Made by a program: the position numbers and the translations under genes. A stretch of 64,000 nt of DNA from Jeotgalibacillus alimentarius. Lineage in GTDB: Bacteria > Bacillota > Bacilli > Bacillales > Jeotgalibacillaceae. Shown here piece by piece: positions 48,001 through 57,269 of the stretch; positions within the stretch are counted from its first letter, which is position 1, and each line of letters begins with the position of its first letter. Location of the stretch: positions 1 to 64,000 of the forward strand of contig NZ_JXRQ01000025.1 in assembly GCF_000829445.1 (NCBI RefSeq), in the 5' to 3' direction. Under the pieces are notes generated by a model that had not been told where the DNA came from, did no database searches, and saw only the letters and a list, made by a program, of their open reading frames with translations.

Positions 48001-48146
48001 CACTATTCACACCACTTGCGGTTACAATCATTGCAGGTATCGCATTCTCCACACTGCTGACATTGATTATTGTTCCAATGCTCTACCTTGTATTCCTGCG
48101 TTTCAGACGTAAAGGGAAAGAATTGAAAAAGAGCGGTCAATTTTAA
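45072..48146 (+). CDS. swrC: RND-family efflux transporter (SwrC/AcrB-like)
   Basis: 1024 residues with the RND plan: TM1 at residues 10-30, two large extracytoplasmic loops, TM2-6 at about 325-475, and TM7-12 at about 850-1010. The TM4 aspartates appear in LGILVDDSIVVNDNI. Acidic outer loops. In B. subtilis SwrC (YerP) exports surfactin; no periplasmic adaptor gene is adjacent, as expected in Gram-positives. RBS GGAGGTG. Confidence 0.9.
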   Translation: MFEWVLKRSKIFMILFVLFLIVGVLTFLQLPQREIPETSINISTISTPYPGATPETVERTVTNPIERNLDGLDGVESVSSSSAAGFSQIIVELTDSVDKQETLSAIRQEVSDASSGFPEEVLESTVSEAAANFPVSSYMLTADSRGDFEGLRSVMNTWEEELTAVPGISGVTVKGVQEEEIILTLNSEDLWGNGLAFSQVLTAIEEEFNPVPLGKQEQEDTIYQLSIESYSSVDEMEQVVIGQNSAGEAVLLGDVGTIDIQPKETEDLITFNGQPAVSVTTYLESGEDIPSVSEAAEEKVAELEELLPDNITLEPYYSQANLVNDIFQGLFFSLAIAVLAVIVTSSLGLTAGGAIVVAIAVPMSVLMGIIPLPGAGVDLNQISVIGVIIALGILVDDSIVVNDNIQRRFKLGDKALPGVVTGVKEVWISIVTSSLAIVFTFLPLVFLSGGNGDFIRALPTVLITTIIASTIVALLLVPMLRYSFYRNTSKKMSDSPGLLGKPLNAIADFYADRILRKTAKKPLLTGAIGLIVTTLLFGLVVLTPFEFFPAADREEVTVDVTLPIGTPLEETESTLLEMADVLAQDEGVYETSVFAGTGLPNLFNSSLDTTGEYTGQIVARVDRENQTAQGLIEDWTDELREQYPDAIIFMNTIEQGPPSGAPVTVTVKGPDLEELTSIRDDVMTQIEDLGVDLVLDNIGEEEPVISYVPDRTALEENDISIQAISQQIRLVTEGIPMASFDDGVVQRDMKVLVDPVEEGQEIPLDEIEVAAQSQQGPPQLIPLSDLVTAEETSQLQRIQHEDGERAITIRAFPGEVEDLEAKTTDIVEDVRSSLGDDYSLTIGGENEAQNDFFSEIILLFTIVIFLVYLLIAFQFNSLSLPFLVLTAVYLAIAGAILGLFVTQTPISFLAVMGMVSLTGIVVRNSVVLIDFIEQGVANGMKVMDAVIESGRVRIRPIVLTALTSIVALIPVAVSGDALFTPLAVTIIAGIAFSTLLTLIIVPMLYLVFLRFRRKGKELKKSGQF

Positions 48147-48151
48147 TGTTG

Positions 48152-48183
48152 CTGAGTCGTCCTTTAAGGGCGGCTCTTTTTTA
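48152..48183 (+). terminator. Terminator of the RND gene
   Basis: GAGTCGTCC / GGGCGGCTC with TTTTTT. Confidence 0.8.
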
Positions 48184-48261
48184 TGCTTTAGTCTTATATT
48201 TCAAATCCCCTCCCCCTTTTTGATATAATAAGAATCTAATGCTTTTCTAAAGGAGATCGCA

Positions 48262-49302
48262 ATGAATATTATGATAACCGGCGCTACAGGTTTTGTTGGT
48301 TCAAAGCTTGTACGCTCACTTTTAGATAAAGGTCACACGCTTTACCCGGTCGTGCGCAGTGAGCAGAAAATCAATCAGCTGATTAAACAGATGCCTGCTG
48401 ATCAGACTGACAGAATCCATCCGGTCACAGGTGATATTACGCAGACTGATTTCGGAATCAGTGAAACAGATTCACTTACCGGTAAAATTGATATCCTTTA
48501 TCATACTGCTGCCTTTTTGTCGTTTGATCCTGCTGATCGTGAGAAGACATTTTTGGCGAATGTGGATGGCACTGTTCACGCACTGGAGCTAGCCGAGAAA
48601 CTGCAGATTCCTTCCTTTTATCATGTCAGTACAGCATATACTGTCGGCATTGTAGACGTTGCTGAAGAAGAACTTCATTCTAAGGACAGCGTATTTGTAA
48701 ATGACTATGAGGAAAGTAAAAATCACGCTGAACACCTCGTATGGAACAAACGCCATGAGCTGAACGTCAGTATTTTCAGGCCTGCGATTATTGTCGGTGA
48801 TACAAATACCGGCGAAGCTGACACAACATTTGCGCTTTATGGTCTGCTGAAGGCTGTTGCATTACTGAAAAAGCTGATCAGACGCGGTCGTGTTGACGGA
48901 GACAGAATGATTAAGCTGTTATGTGATCCGGAAGCTTCAAATAATGTTGTCCCGGTCAATTATGTCGTGGACGTCCTGACAGCCGCTGCCACTCATGCCA
49001 AGAGAGATCATATTTATCACATTTCAAATAATGCGGCTCCGGATAACGCGGATGTGATGAAGTGGATTAAGGAACAGAGTGGTGTAGATAACCTGTCTGT
49101 TACAGCAGATGCGATGGATTTATCTGATGAGGATGCTGTCATTAATGCGCCAATGAGCGTATTCCACTCGTATCTTTCCCGCACAGTTCTTTTTAAAGAT
49201 GCAAATACGCAATCATTATTACGGGATGCCGGCTATCCAGCATTTGAGCTGACTGATGATCAGTATCAGTTTTTAATTAAGACGTATTTTACACATGCAT
49301 AA
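48262..49302 (+). CDS. Extended SDR (NAD-dependent epimerase-like) protein
   Basis: 346 residues. Cofactor motif TGATGFVG, and the YxxxK pattern replaced by DYEESKNHAEHLV, as in the male-sterility/thioester-reductase-like group. VSIFRPAIIVGD follows. Probably NADP(H)-dependent; substrate unknown. RBS AAAGGAGA. Confidence 0.86.
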   Translation: MNIMITGATGFVGSKLVRSLLDKGHTLYPVVRSEQKINQLIKQMPADQTDRIHPVTGDITQTDFGISETDSLTGKIDILYHTAAFLSFDPADREKTFLANVDGTVHALELAEKLQIPSFYHVSTAYTVGIVDVAEEELHSKDSVFVNDYEESKNHAEHLVWNKRHELNVSIFRPAIIVGDTNTGEADTTFALYGLLKAVALLKKLIRRGRVDGDRMIKLLCDPEASNNVVPVNYVVDVLTAAATHAKRDHIYHISNNAAPDNADVMKWIKEQSGVDNLSVTADAMDLSDEDAVINAPMSVFHSYLSRTVLFKDANTQSLLRDAGYPAFELTDDQYQFLIKTYFTHA

Positions 49303-49334
49303 AAAAAGCACGCCGCGATAGCGTGCTTTTTGAT
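49302..49334. terminator. Bidirectional terminator
   Basis: AAAAAGCACGC / GCGTGCTTTTT with CGCGATA loop between convergent genes. Confidence 0.88.
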
Positions 49335-50035
49335 TAAATGTCACATGAATCATCTGTGCAGGCATTCCCCTGCCCGCCTACGTTAACAAGCGGTGACTGG
49401 TTCGTTTCTTCCCATACTTTTTCAAGCGCCTGGGTGAATACCTCATCAGGCTGTGCGCCTGAAATTGCGTATTTGTTTTCAAGTACGAAAAACGGTACCC
49501 CTGATACGCCAATTTGCGCAGCTTTTTGAATATCCGCGTTCATCTCACCTTCGTACTGATCTGATGCCAGTACTTCACGTGCCTTCTCTCCATTAAGACC
49601 TGCTTCCTCTGCAATAGCAACAAGCTGATCATGATCGCCAATATGCTTTGATTCAAGGAAATAAGCACTTAACAGCTTTTCAGTAAGCACGCCGTCTTTT
49701 CCGTGATCAGCAGCAAAATGCGTCAATCTGTGCGCATCCTGCGTATTCGTGCGCTTCATTTTTGAAAAGTCGTAATCTAAGCCGACTTCTTTTGCCTGTG
49801 CGACTACATTGTTTGTCATTTCAACTGCCTGATCGTAAGACATACCGTACTTTTTCGCAAGTGCTGAAACGGTATCTTCACTTGCGTTTTTTGGCGCGTC
49901 CGGATCAAGCTGGAAGCTGCGGTAGATGACTTCTACCTGGTCTTTGTGTTCGAATTTGTTCAGTGCGTTTTCAAGCTTTCTCTTGCCGATATAGCAAAAT
50001 GGGCAAACGTAATCTGACCATACTTCAATTTTCAT
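49334..50035 (-). CDS. DsbA-family oxidoreductase (FrnE/YwbO-like)
   Basis: 233 residues, no signal peptide. Active site CPFC in SDYVCPFCYIGK, and cis-Pro segment SGVPFFVL. FrnE-like cytoplasmic disulfide isomerases have this layout; a C-terminal CTDDSC motif is a possible second redox pair. Confidence 0.9.
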   Translation of the reverse strand: MKIEVWSDYVCPFCYIGKRKLENALNKFEHKDQVEVIYRSFQLDPDAPKNASEDTVSALAKKYGMSYDQAVEMTNNVVAQAKEVGLDYDFSKMKRTNTQDAHRLTHFAADHGKDGVLTEKLLSAYFLESKHIGDHDQLVAIAEEAGLNGEKAREVLASDQYEGEMNADIQKAAQIGVSGVPFFVLENKYAISGAQPDEVFTQALEKVWEETNQSPLVNVGGQGNACTDDSCDI

Positions 50036-50124
50036 AGGTGAATCCCTCCTGATGTGTTCATAGTGTTATCTTACAATGTTTGTTTTGGTTTATCGAAGGA
50101 TTTGCTTGTGGAGAGGTGTGGTGG

Positions 50125-50208
50125 TTCGGAAAATGAAGGCTGCTGTTCTTAGAAAAACCATCACAATTCACAGAAAAAACGCTAACGTTCGTAGAATAGT
50201 ATCAAAAG
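50125..50208 (+). repeat. 21-base periodic array of unrelated sequence, copy D
   Basis: Units begin at 50125, 50146, 50167 and 50188, each TTC followed by a GAAAA-type core: TTCGGAAAATG, TTCTTAGAAAAAC, TTCACAGAAAAAAC, TTCGTAGAATAG. Spacing is exactly 21. Directly beyond the ilvD terminator, as array B is beyond the gcvH terminator. Confidence 0.7.
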
Positions 50209-50223
50209 ACCTATCCACACACC

Positions 50224-50262
50224 CAAAAAAAACCGCCCGGACATCGCCCGGACGGCTTCGTT
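50224..50262 (-). terminator. Terminator of ilvD
   Basis: Minus strand GCCGTCCGGGCG / TGTCCGGGCGGT followed by eight T. Confidence 0.9.
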
Positions 50263-51960
50263 TTACTCTTCAAATAAATCTGTTACTGCACCTTTAGATG
50301 ATGAGGACACAGCATTTGCATACTTAGCAAGGATGCCGCGCTTGAACTTAGGCTCAGGCTTCACCCATTCGCGGGCGCGCTTTTCGAATTCTTCTTCTGA
50401 GATCTGCAGGTTAATTTCCTGCGTGTCGCTGTCGATTGCGACGATGTCTCCATTTTGCAGAAGGCCGATTGGTCCGCCGACTGCTGCTTCAGGTGCGATA
50501 TGACCGATCACAAAACCGTGTGAGCCGCCTGAGAAGCGCCCGTCTGTAAGCAGGGCTACTTTGCCGTTCAGTCCACGTCCGACGATCATCGCGGTAATAG
50601 AGAGCATTTCTGGCATCCCCGGTCCGCCTTTTGGTCCAACGTTACGGATGACAACCACATCGCCTTCTTTGATCTGGTTATCTTCAATTGCTTTTGTACA
50701 TTCAGCCTCGCTGTCATATACTTTGGCAGGTCCTTCAAAGCGGCTGATTTTCTGTCCGCTCATTTTTGCCACTGCGCCTTCAGGAGCAAGGTTCCCTTTT
50801 AATACAACAAGAGGTCCTGTCTTTTTAAGTGGTTCGCTGATCGGTGTGATGACCTGCTGTCCTTCTTTCAGTGAAGGTACTTCTGCAAGGTTTTCTGCGA
50901 TTGTTTTACCAGTGACTGTGATACAGTCGCCGTGCAGCAGCCCTTCTTCTAATAGAAGCTTCATCACTGCAGGTACACCGCCTGCTTCATACAGATCCTG
51001 CATCACATATTTACCGCTTGGCTTCAGGTCAGCAATGTGCGGAACGTTCTGACGGACACGCTCGAAATCATCCATTGTCAGATCCACTTCTGCAGCGTGC
51101 GCCATGGCAAGCAGGTGAAGGAATGCGTTCGTTGAGCCGCCAAGTGCCATCACGACTGTGATTGCATTTTCAAATGCTTCCTTTGTCATGATGTCACGGG
51201 GATAGATATCCTGCTCAAGCAGCTTCACAACAAGCTCCCCTGCCTGTTCACACTCCTGCTCTTTATAATCATTGATGGCAGGTGTTGAAGAAGATCCGGG
51301 AATACTCATACCTAGTGCTTCAACTGCTGAAGCCATCGTGTTCGCTGTGTACATACCGCCGCAAGCGCCGGCGCCCGGACAGGCACTGCATTCCACTTTA
51401 TAAAGCTGTTCATCATTAATCAGCCCTTCCTGGTACTGACCGACTGCTTCAAATGAGGACACGATATCGATGTCTTTACCGTCAAGTTTACCCGGCTGAA
51501 TCGTACCACCGTAGATATAGACAGAAGGAATATTCATTCGGGCGATCGCCATTACACATGCAGGCGTTGTTTTATCACAGCCGCCAATTGCAACAACGCC
51601 GTCAAGGCGCTCTGCGTTCGTGACCGTTTCGATTGAGTCTGCAATGACTTCACGGCTTGGCAGTGAGTAGAACATGCCCTCGTGTCCCATTGCGATCCCG
51701 TCAGATACAGTAATTGTATTGAAAATCATTGGTGCCCCGCCGCCTGCTTTTGCACCGCTCTTTGCACGCTGGGCAAGTTTATCAATATGTACGTTACAAG
51801 GTGTGACTTCACTCCATGTACTAGCTACACCGATCATCGGTTTTTTAAAATCTTCATCTGTAAAACCGACTGCGCGAAGCATTGAACGGTTTGGAACTCT
51901 GTTCACTCCTTCACTGATCACTTTACTTCTGATTCTAAGGTCTTTTTTTGTCGTATCCAT
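50263..51960 (-). CDS. ilvD: Dihydroxy-acid dehydratase
   Basis: 565 residues, iron-sulfur enzyme of valine, isoleucine and pantothenate synthesis. Cluster cysteines in GGCDKTTPA and [17 protein letters not shown]-terminal [16 protein letters not shown]. The ATG at 51960 has best spacing to AGGAGGG. Depends on the SUF system encoded in this window. Confidence 0.96.
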   Translation of the reverse strand: MDTTKKDLRIRSKVISEGVNRVPNRSMLRAVGFTDEDFKKPMIGVASTWSEVTPCNVHIDKLAQRAKSGAKAGGGAPMIFNTITVSDGIAMGHEGMFYSLPSREVIADSIETVTNAERLDGVVAIGGCDKTTPACVMAIARMNIPSVYIYGGTIQPGKLDGKDIDIVSSFEAVGQYQEGLINDEQLYKVECSACPGAGACGGMYTANTMASAVEALGMSIPGSSSTPAINDYKEQECEQAGELVVKLLEQDIYPRDIMTKEAFENAITVVMALGGSTNAFLHLLAMAHAAEVDLTMDDFERVRQNVPHIADLKPSGKYVMQDLYEAGGVPAVMKLLLEEGLLHGDCITVTGKTIAENLAEVPSLKEGQQVITPISEPLKKTGPLVVLKGNLAPEGAVAKMSGQKISRFEGPAKVYDSEAECTKAIEDNQIKEGDVVVIRNVGPKGGPGMPEMLSITAMIVGRGLNGKVALLTDGRFSGGSHGFVIGHIAPEAAVGGPIGLLQNGDIVAIDSDTQEINLQISEEEFEKRAREWVKPEPKFKRGILAKYANAVSSSSKGAVTDLFEE

Positions 51961-52084
51961 CATGTACCCTCCTGATGTTGTTCCGCTTTACACCGTTACA
52001 GCGAAACTTTTATATAAAGACCATCATACATACAGATGTGAGGTTCTGCAATAAGTATTCTGAATTTATCAATATTTCGATCAA

Positions 52085-52098
52085 TTAAAACGCTTTCA
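52085..52098 (-). promoter_or_regulatory. Possible cre site upstream of ilvD
   Basis: Minus strand TGAAAGCGTTTTAA, 13 of 14 positions, 125 bases before ilvD. CcpA activates branched-chain synthesis in B. subtilis, but the link here is inference. Confidence 0.42.
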
Positions 52099-52190
52099 TT
52101 TTAAAAAAGTCAGCATTTTGTCAAATAATGTGTGGACATCTGGAAAACTCATCTTTCGTGCGTTACACTTTGAAAGAAGGAGTGATCGTG

Positions 52191-52592
52191 ATGTTTGAAA
52201 CATTTTCAGTTAAGACAAACCGTCGTGATGAGATGGTTGAAGTGACAAGTGAAGTCCAGCGCTGGATCAGCAGTCAGTCATTTAAAAACGGGATCGCCAT
52301 TGTATCTTCAAAGCATACGACTGCCGGGATTACAGTGAATGAGAATGCAGATCCGGATGTAAAAACTGATTTTCTCAGAAGGCTGGATGAAGTCTTTCCG
52401 TGGGAACATCCGAAAGACCGGCATATGGAAGGCAATACAGCTTCACATATGAAAACCAGTACAGTGGGTCACGCACAAACGATTCCCGTTCAAAACGGTG
52501 AGCTTGTCCTTGGTACATGGCAGGGCATTTATTTCTGTGAATTCGACGGACCACGCTCGCGCCAGTATACTGTGACGCTTATTTCCAGTTAG
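52191..52592 (+). CDS. yugU: YjbQ/UPF0047 family protein (YugU)
   Basis: 133 residues with the conserved histidines [26 protein letters not shown] and [15 protein letters not shown]. Known members show weak thiamine-phosphate synthase activity. The ATG at 52191 follows GAAGGAG. The next gene starts 10 bases later. Confidence 0.92.
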   Translation: MFETFSVKTNRRDEMVEVTSEVQRWISSQSFKNGIAIVSSKHTTAGITVNENADPDVKTDFLRRLDEVFPWEHPKDRHMEGNTASHMKTSTVGHAQTIPVQNGELVLGTWQGIYFCEFDGPRSRQYTVTLISS

Positions 52593-52601
52593 GAGAACAA
52601 C

Positions 52602-53495
52602 ATGAGAGCATATGCAGCACTTATCGGCCTCAGTCTGATCTGGGGCCTGTCATTCGTTTTTATCAAAATTCTTGCAGATTCAGCCGGTGTCTGGGGAACC
52701 GTTTTTATCAGATGCTCAGCAGGCGCACTGATCCTGCTGCCGATTCTGATTGCGCAGTGGCGGAAAATTGAGCGGCCGATTCCGTGGAAACACCTGATAA
52801 TCATTGGCGTCATGAATGCGGCGCTGCCATGGGCACTTATCGCACTCAGTGAAACGAGAATCGCTTCCAATACCGCTTCTGTTCTGAATGCGACAACACC
52901 CGTATTTGCTGGTCTAATTGGATTCTTTCTGTTCAGACAGCGGTTAAAGCTGCAGCAGTGGATCGGGATTTTAATTGGGTTTATTGGTGTACTTGTGTTA
53001 ATCGAATTTCAGATTGGCGGGATTTTTGGATCTGAGTTTATCGGGGTGGGCACGATGATGCTCGGGGCAATGTGTTATGGATTCGGCTCCCATTATGTCA
53101 GACGCTTCACGCCGGCCACAGGTGTCGTTTTGCTGTCAGCTACGTCACTGATGACAGGAGCTGCTGTCGGACTGGTTATGATGACCGTGAACGGATATAG
53201 CGTCATGAGTTTTACATATAATACGTCCTTCTGGCTGTCTGCGATCGGACTCGGATGCTTCGGTTCTGGAATTGCTTATCTGCTGTTTTATTATATGATC
53301 AGGCAGAAATCGCCTGAATTTGCGACAACAGTTACGTATCTTGCACCGGTCTCAGCCATGGTATGGGGCAGCGTGCTGCTTGATGAACCGGTTACGACTT
53401 CACTGATAGCAGGAATGGTGATTATTTTTGCAGGGATTTATTATGCAAACCGGAAAACACGCGCTATCAAAAGCGAAAGACGTGCTACTGCATAG
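52602..53495 (+). CDS. EamA-type (DMT superfamily) exporter
   Basis: 297 residues, ten membrane helices in two EamA repeats (first SLIWGLSFVFIKIL). Exporters of amino acids or metabolites; substrate unknown. Follows yugU in one transcription unit. Confidence 0.9.
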   Translation: MRAYAALIGLSLIWGLSFVFIKILADSAGVWGTVFIRCSAGALILLPILIAQWRKIERPIPWKHLIIIGVMNAALPWALIALSETRIASNTASVLNATTPVFAGLIGFFLFRQRLKLQQWIGILIGFIGVLVLIEFQIGGIFGSEFIGVGTMMLGAMCYGFGSHYVRRFTPATGVVLLSATSLMTGAAVGLVMMTVNGYSVMSFTYNTSFWLSAIGLGCFGSGIAYLLFYYMIRQKSPEFATTVTYLAPVSAMVWGSVLLDEPVTTSLIAGMVIIFAGIYYANRKTRAIKSERRATA

Positions 53496-53496
53496 G

Positions 53497-53527
53497 AAAA
53501 AGCGGCTGATCTCAGCCGCTTTTTATA
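53497..53527. terminator. Bidirectional terminator
   Basis: AAAAAGCGGCTGA / TCAGCCGCTTTTT between convergent genes. Confidence 0.9.
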
Positions 53528-53894
53528 CCCGTCTCACATATTGCTTCAATTGTTTTACAATATCTTCTTTTACATCTTCAGAAGCGTAAAAATGTACGCC
53601 GTAGTGGAATTCTCCCCCACTGGCCCGCTTCCAGATCAATTCTGCTTTCATCTCATATACCACTTCATTCAGCATAAACTGCAGATGAATTTTCACCGGG
53701 TCTGTGTCACTGACCGGCAGATTCAGCATTGAACTGATTTTTGTACCGCTTGGGCTTAAGTCGTGCATCAATGCTTTCCCCGGATGGGATTCCACCTCAC
53801 GCCCATTTAACTCATAAATTTTAAACACAGCTTCGATCGGCTTCTTGAATGAAAACCTGAAACCTTCTTTCCGATTGTACCGCAAAGTCCTCAC
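53523..53894 (-). CDS. PilZ-domain protein
   Basis: 123 residues. PilZ c-di-GMP-binding elements are visible: RKEGFRF (arginine motif) and DLSPSGTKISS (D/N-x-S-x-x-G). C-terminal YGVHFYAS. Lies 230 bases from the diguanylate cyclase gene on the same strand, suggesting local c-di-GMP signalling. Confidence 0.88.
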   Translation of the reverse strand: MRTLRYNRKEGFRFSFKKPIEAVFKIYELNGREVESHPGKALMHDLSPSGTKISSMLNLPVSDTDPVKIHLQFMLNEVVYEMKAELIWKRASGGEFHYGVHFYASEDVKEDIVKQLKQYVRRV

Positions 53895-54125
53895 CTCACG
53901 CAGAGAGTCATGATTAAAACTTTCGTACTGTATATATCGGATCGTTTTTAAAATTATATATGCCGGGATGTGTCTTTTGTAAATAAAACAGCCAGCAATC
54001 TCAGCAGCCTATTTCAAAACATGGCTTTGTTTGAGGGGGCAGTTGATTACCGCTACAAATAGAAATGCTTTTTGCATAGCGTGCCTGATTATAATTTTCA
54101 ATAACGTATTTATATATTTCAATTG

Positions 54126-55421
54126 CTAACTCAGTTCTAAATCATAAACTTTGAATACAGCATCTTTGTACTTCTTGGCTTCATACAATGCCTGGTCTGC
54201 ACAGTTGATTAACAGTTTTTTCTGATCTGCATGAGTCGGATAGATCGCTACTCCGATATCAAGGGTGAATGACAACTCATTTCCCTTTACAGAAATCGGT
54301 TCATTAAAGGCGTTTGCAATCCGGGTTGATACTTCAAAAACGTTTTCTTCGTGTTTGATATCAGGTAAGATCACAACAAATTCGTCGCCACCAAGCCGGC
54401 CTACCGTATCGACCTTCCTGACACATCCTTCGAGAACCCTTGCTACAGTTTTGATCACTCCATCGCCCATCTCATGACCGAATTGATCATTTATTGATTT
54501 AAAATCACGCCCGTCGAGAAATAACAAGCCGACCTTTTTTTCTGTTCTCTCTGCAAGGTGAATCGCCATCTCGAGCCGATCATCCAACAACCGTCTGTTA
54601 GGCAGACCGGATAAATAATCGTAAAATGCCATTTTCGAAAGTTTTTCTTTGTATTCTATCCTCTCAGTAATGTCCCGTGAAGATGTAACCACACTTTTCA
54701 CCTGGCCGTCTTCAATGATTGGGGTTGCCACTACTTCCTTCCAGATACAATGGCCGTCCCGGTGTAAATGTCTGATCTCAACGACTGCAGCTTTCTTCTC
54801 AGCAATGAGCAGCTCAAATTGTTCTTTCACTCTGTCACAATCATCTTCGTGTATCACTTCAGTAAAGTGCTTGCCCCTATAGTAATCTGCATCATATCCG
54901 GATACCGTTTCACTAGACGGTGAAGAGTACTGAATGATGCCATTAGTATCAATGATACGGATCACATCCATTGTATTTTCAGTGATAATACGAAACAGCT
55001 CTTCCGTTTCCCGCAGCTTTTGTTCAAGCATATATTTCTCCGTCACATCTCTGACGATCCCAAGAATAAACCGGCATTCACCATCCGTATCCATCAGCGG
55101 GTATAACGTTGTATCACCCGTATACTGATCCGTACCGTTGCTAATCGTATGGGTGAAATGTATGCTTTTTTTCGTAAAAGCAACATCCAGGTATTGACCA
55201 TTTAAAGCTGCGGCCTCCGCTTTATCTTTCACCACTTCACTAACAGATTTGCCTATCACATCGTCAGAAAGCGCTGTCAAATTTTTCGCTGCCTGATTAA
55301 TATAATCATAAATCACCTTGTCCCCGCGCACTCCCATCAGAAAAACAAGATCTTCAACGTAATCAAATAACCTGACAAACTCGAACAGATTTTCAGCGTT
55401 ACGGTGAGAATATTCAAACAT
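54126..55421 (-). CDS. PAS-PAS-GGDEF diguanylate cyclase
   Basis: 431 residues: PAS at about 10-125, second PAS with PAC at about 135-255, GGDEF domain 265-425 with FKSINDQFGHEMGDG and active site GGDEF. RKVD five residues before it is an intact inhibitory I-site. No membrane segment, so a cytoplasmic sensor. RBS GGGAGAGG. Confidence 0.93.
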   Translation of the reverse strand: MFEYSHRNAENLFEFVRLFDYVEDLVFLMGVRGDKVIYDYINQAAKNLTALSDDVIGKSVSEVVKDKAEAAALNGQYLDVAFTKKSIHFTHTISNGTDQYTGDTTLYPLMDTDGECRFILGIVRDVTEKYMLEQKLRETEELFRIITENTMDVIRIIDTNGIIQYSSPSSETVSGYDADYYRGKHFTEVIHEDDCDRVKEQFELLIAEKKAAVVEIRHLHRDGHCIWKEVVATPIIEDGQVKSVVTSSRDITERIEYKEKLSKMAFYDYLSGLPNRRLLDDRLEMAIHLAERTEKKVGLLFLDGRDFKSINDQFGHEMGDGVIKTVARVLEGCVRKVDTVGRLGGDEFVVILPDIKHEENVFEVSTRIANAFNEPISVKGNELSFTLDIGVAIYPTHADQKKLLINCADQALYEAKKYKDAVFKVYDLELS

Positions 55422-55635
55422 GACGTCCTCTCCCTTAGATCATTCCTTAATGAAAAATATCTTACATCGACAAATTAATAGGAACAGCATTTATTTAGTA
55501 AGTAAAAAGACTATTTTTTCTTATAAATTCTATCATTAATAGTTATAAAGTATTATAACTGATAAATCTTTGCTACGCGCAACAATTTTTGCGATGTTAA
55601 GGTACTTGTGCATTTTAGTGTAAGTGTTGATATAA

Positions 55636-56133
55636 TCAGATCTGCTATTTAATGACTTTATTGCTGAACAGACGAGTATGACGACGATTGCCATTATGTT
55701 ATTTGTAACTGGAATTGCGTTATGGCTGATTAAAAATATCAGAGGGTCAAAAGATGAAGGTGACATCACAACGAAGGATTCATTCTTAGTAGGTGTTGGA
55801 CAGTCTCTTGCTTTAATGCCTGGTATTAGCCGTTCAGGTGCTACCATCATTTCTTCTGTGGCAGTTGGAATGAACCGCGATACAGCGCTCAGGTTTTCAT
55901 TTTTGCTCTATATACCTGTCAGCCTTGGCGGTGTTGTGCTTAGTTTATCTGATTTTATAAACGAGCCTGATAAATCAGAGCTGATGATTCCTTATCTGCT
56001 GGCCTTTGTTTCGACACTTCTTATGACTTATGTGGCGATGAAATGGTTTATTAGCATGATGAAGAGTGGGAAGCTTTATTACTTTTCTTATTATTGTTTT
56101 GTTATGGGGTTAATACTTCTTATATTTTTTTAA
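55636..56133 (+). pseudogene. uppP: Truncated undecaprenyl-diphosphatase (UppP/BacA) remnant
   Basis: The C-terminal 60 percent of UppP: conserved MPGISRSGATI and four hydrophobic helices. A full protein has about 270 residues; the N-terminal part with the FLPVSSTGH signature is missing. The homologous frame (NDFIAEQTS) runs upstream of the first ATG at 55678 to a stop at 55633, and no ribosome site is seen. Upstream sequence is AT-rich and without a gene. Dead remnant, probably from deletion. Confidence 0.85.
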
Positions 56134-56183
56134 GTATCTTTATTGAATCATCAGTCAACCTTAACAGTGCTTTGATATAAATA

Positions 56184-56238
56184 GAAAGAAGCTGTTCAAA
56201 AAGATTTTCTTACTATCTTTTCAAAACAGCTCCGTCAT
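56184..56238 (-). terminator. Terminator after the CNNM pair
   Basis: GAGCTGTTTTGAAAAGAT / ATCTTTTTGAACAGCTTC on the minus strand, followed by TTTCTAT. Confidence 0.82.
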
Positions 56239-56252
56239 AAACATTTTTTATT

Positions 56253-57269
56253 TTATTGTTCATTCATACGAGGCAGCACGTAATGGAAAATATCATTCAT
56301 CGTAATGATGCCGAGAAACTCAGATCCAGTCATCACGACTGCTAACTGTTCACTTGATTGACGCATATTCGTTAGTGCTTCATGCAGCAAGGTGTCCGGG
56401 CGTAATACATATGATGGACGTGCAAGCTCCCAGGCAGAACGGTCTTCCGATTCTAGCAATGTCTCACGGACATGCAGAACTCGTGGAGGTTTTCCATCCT
56501 CTGCCATAACTAAAATCCGTTTGTGACCTGTGCGCTGTGTCGCCTGTTGAACATCATATGCTGTCGCATTGGAATCAACTGTTGTCAGAGGTGCATCATT
56601 CGACAGCACTTCTCCAACTTGTAAGGCTTCCAAGTCCAGTGCACCTGAAATCGGCCTGCGGATCGAAGCGTCAAGAGCTCCGACATTTGCTGAATATTCC
56701 ACCAGCTGTCTGATGGTATCAGCATCCTGTCCACCTACTGCTGCGGTATCAACCGGCTCCACGCCCGAAGCTTTCACGATCCGGTTTGCTATGTGATTGA
56801 CCCATACCAATAAGGGACGGAAAACCCCGATGAAGATCCGGGCTGGCATACCAATCATAATTGCAGAAGCTTCAGGGTGTGCAATTGCCCATGATTTCGG
56901 CGCCATCTCCCCAATGACCAGGTGGAGGAATGTGACAATCATTAGTGATAGAAAAAAAGCAGCTCCATCTGCTAGCCAATAGGGCAGACCGGTCGCAGTA
57001 AATAACGGTGAAAACCAGTCATCTACAGCGGGTTTAGTAATTGCACCGAGAGCAAACGTACATACTGTAATACCCAGCTGGGCACCTGCGAGCATAACTG
57101 TAAGCTCATTCACCGATTTTAAAGCAGCCCGTGCCCCACGGCTTGAACGTGCTGCTTCTTCAAGTCGATGGCGTCTCGCACCAAGCAGTGCAAATTCAAT
57201 AATCACGAAAAATGCACTTAGTGCAATAATGGCAATCGTTACGGCTATCACAACGAAGGGATTACTCAT
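56253..57269 (-). CDS. CNNM/CBS-domain membrane protein without C-terminal CorC domain
   Basis: 338 residues: DUF21/CNNM transmembrane domain (1-195; HLVIGEMAPKSWAI), then a CBS pair (about 215-335) ending at the last CBS, without the CorC_C domain of its neighbour. Relatives are candidate magnesium exporters. Three ATGs in a row; the third (57269) has best spacing to GGAGGG. Overlaps the preceding gene, so translationally coupled. The tandem arrangement of a long and a short member is common in Actinobacteria. Confidence 0.88.
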   Translation of the reverse strand: MSNPFVVIAVTIAIIALSAFFVIIEFALLGARRHRLEEAARSSRGARAALKSVNELTVMLAGAQLGITVCTFALGAITKPAVDDWFSPLFTATGLPYWLADGAAFFLSLMIVTFLHLVIGEMAPKSWAIAHPEASAIMIGMPARIFIGVFRPLLVWVNHIANRIVKASGVEPVDTAAVGGQDADTIRQLVEYSANVGALDASIRRPISGALDLEALQVGEVLSNDAPLTTVDSNATAYDVQQATQRTGHKRILVMAEDGKPPRVLHVRETLLESEDRSAWELARPSYVLRPDTLLHEALTNMRQSSEQLAVVMTGSEFLGIITMNDIFHYVLPRMNEQ

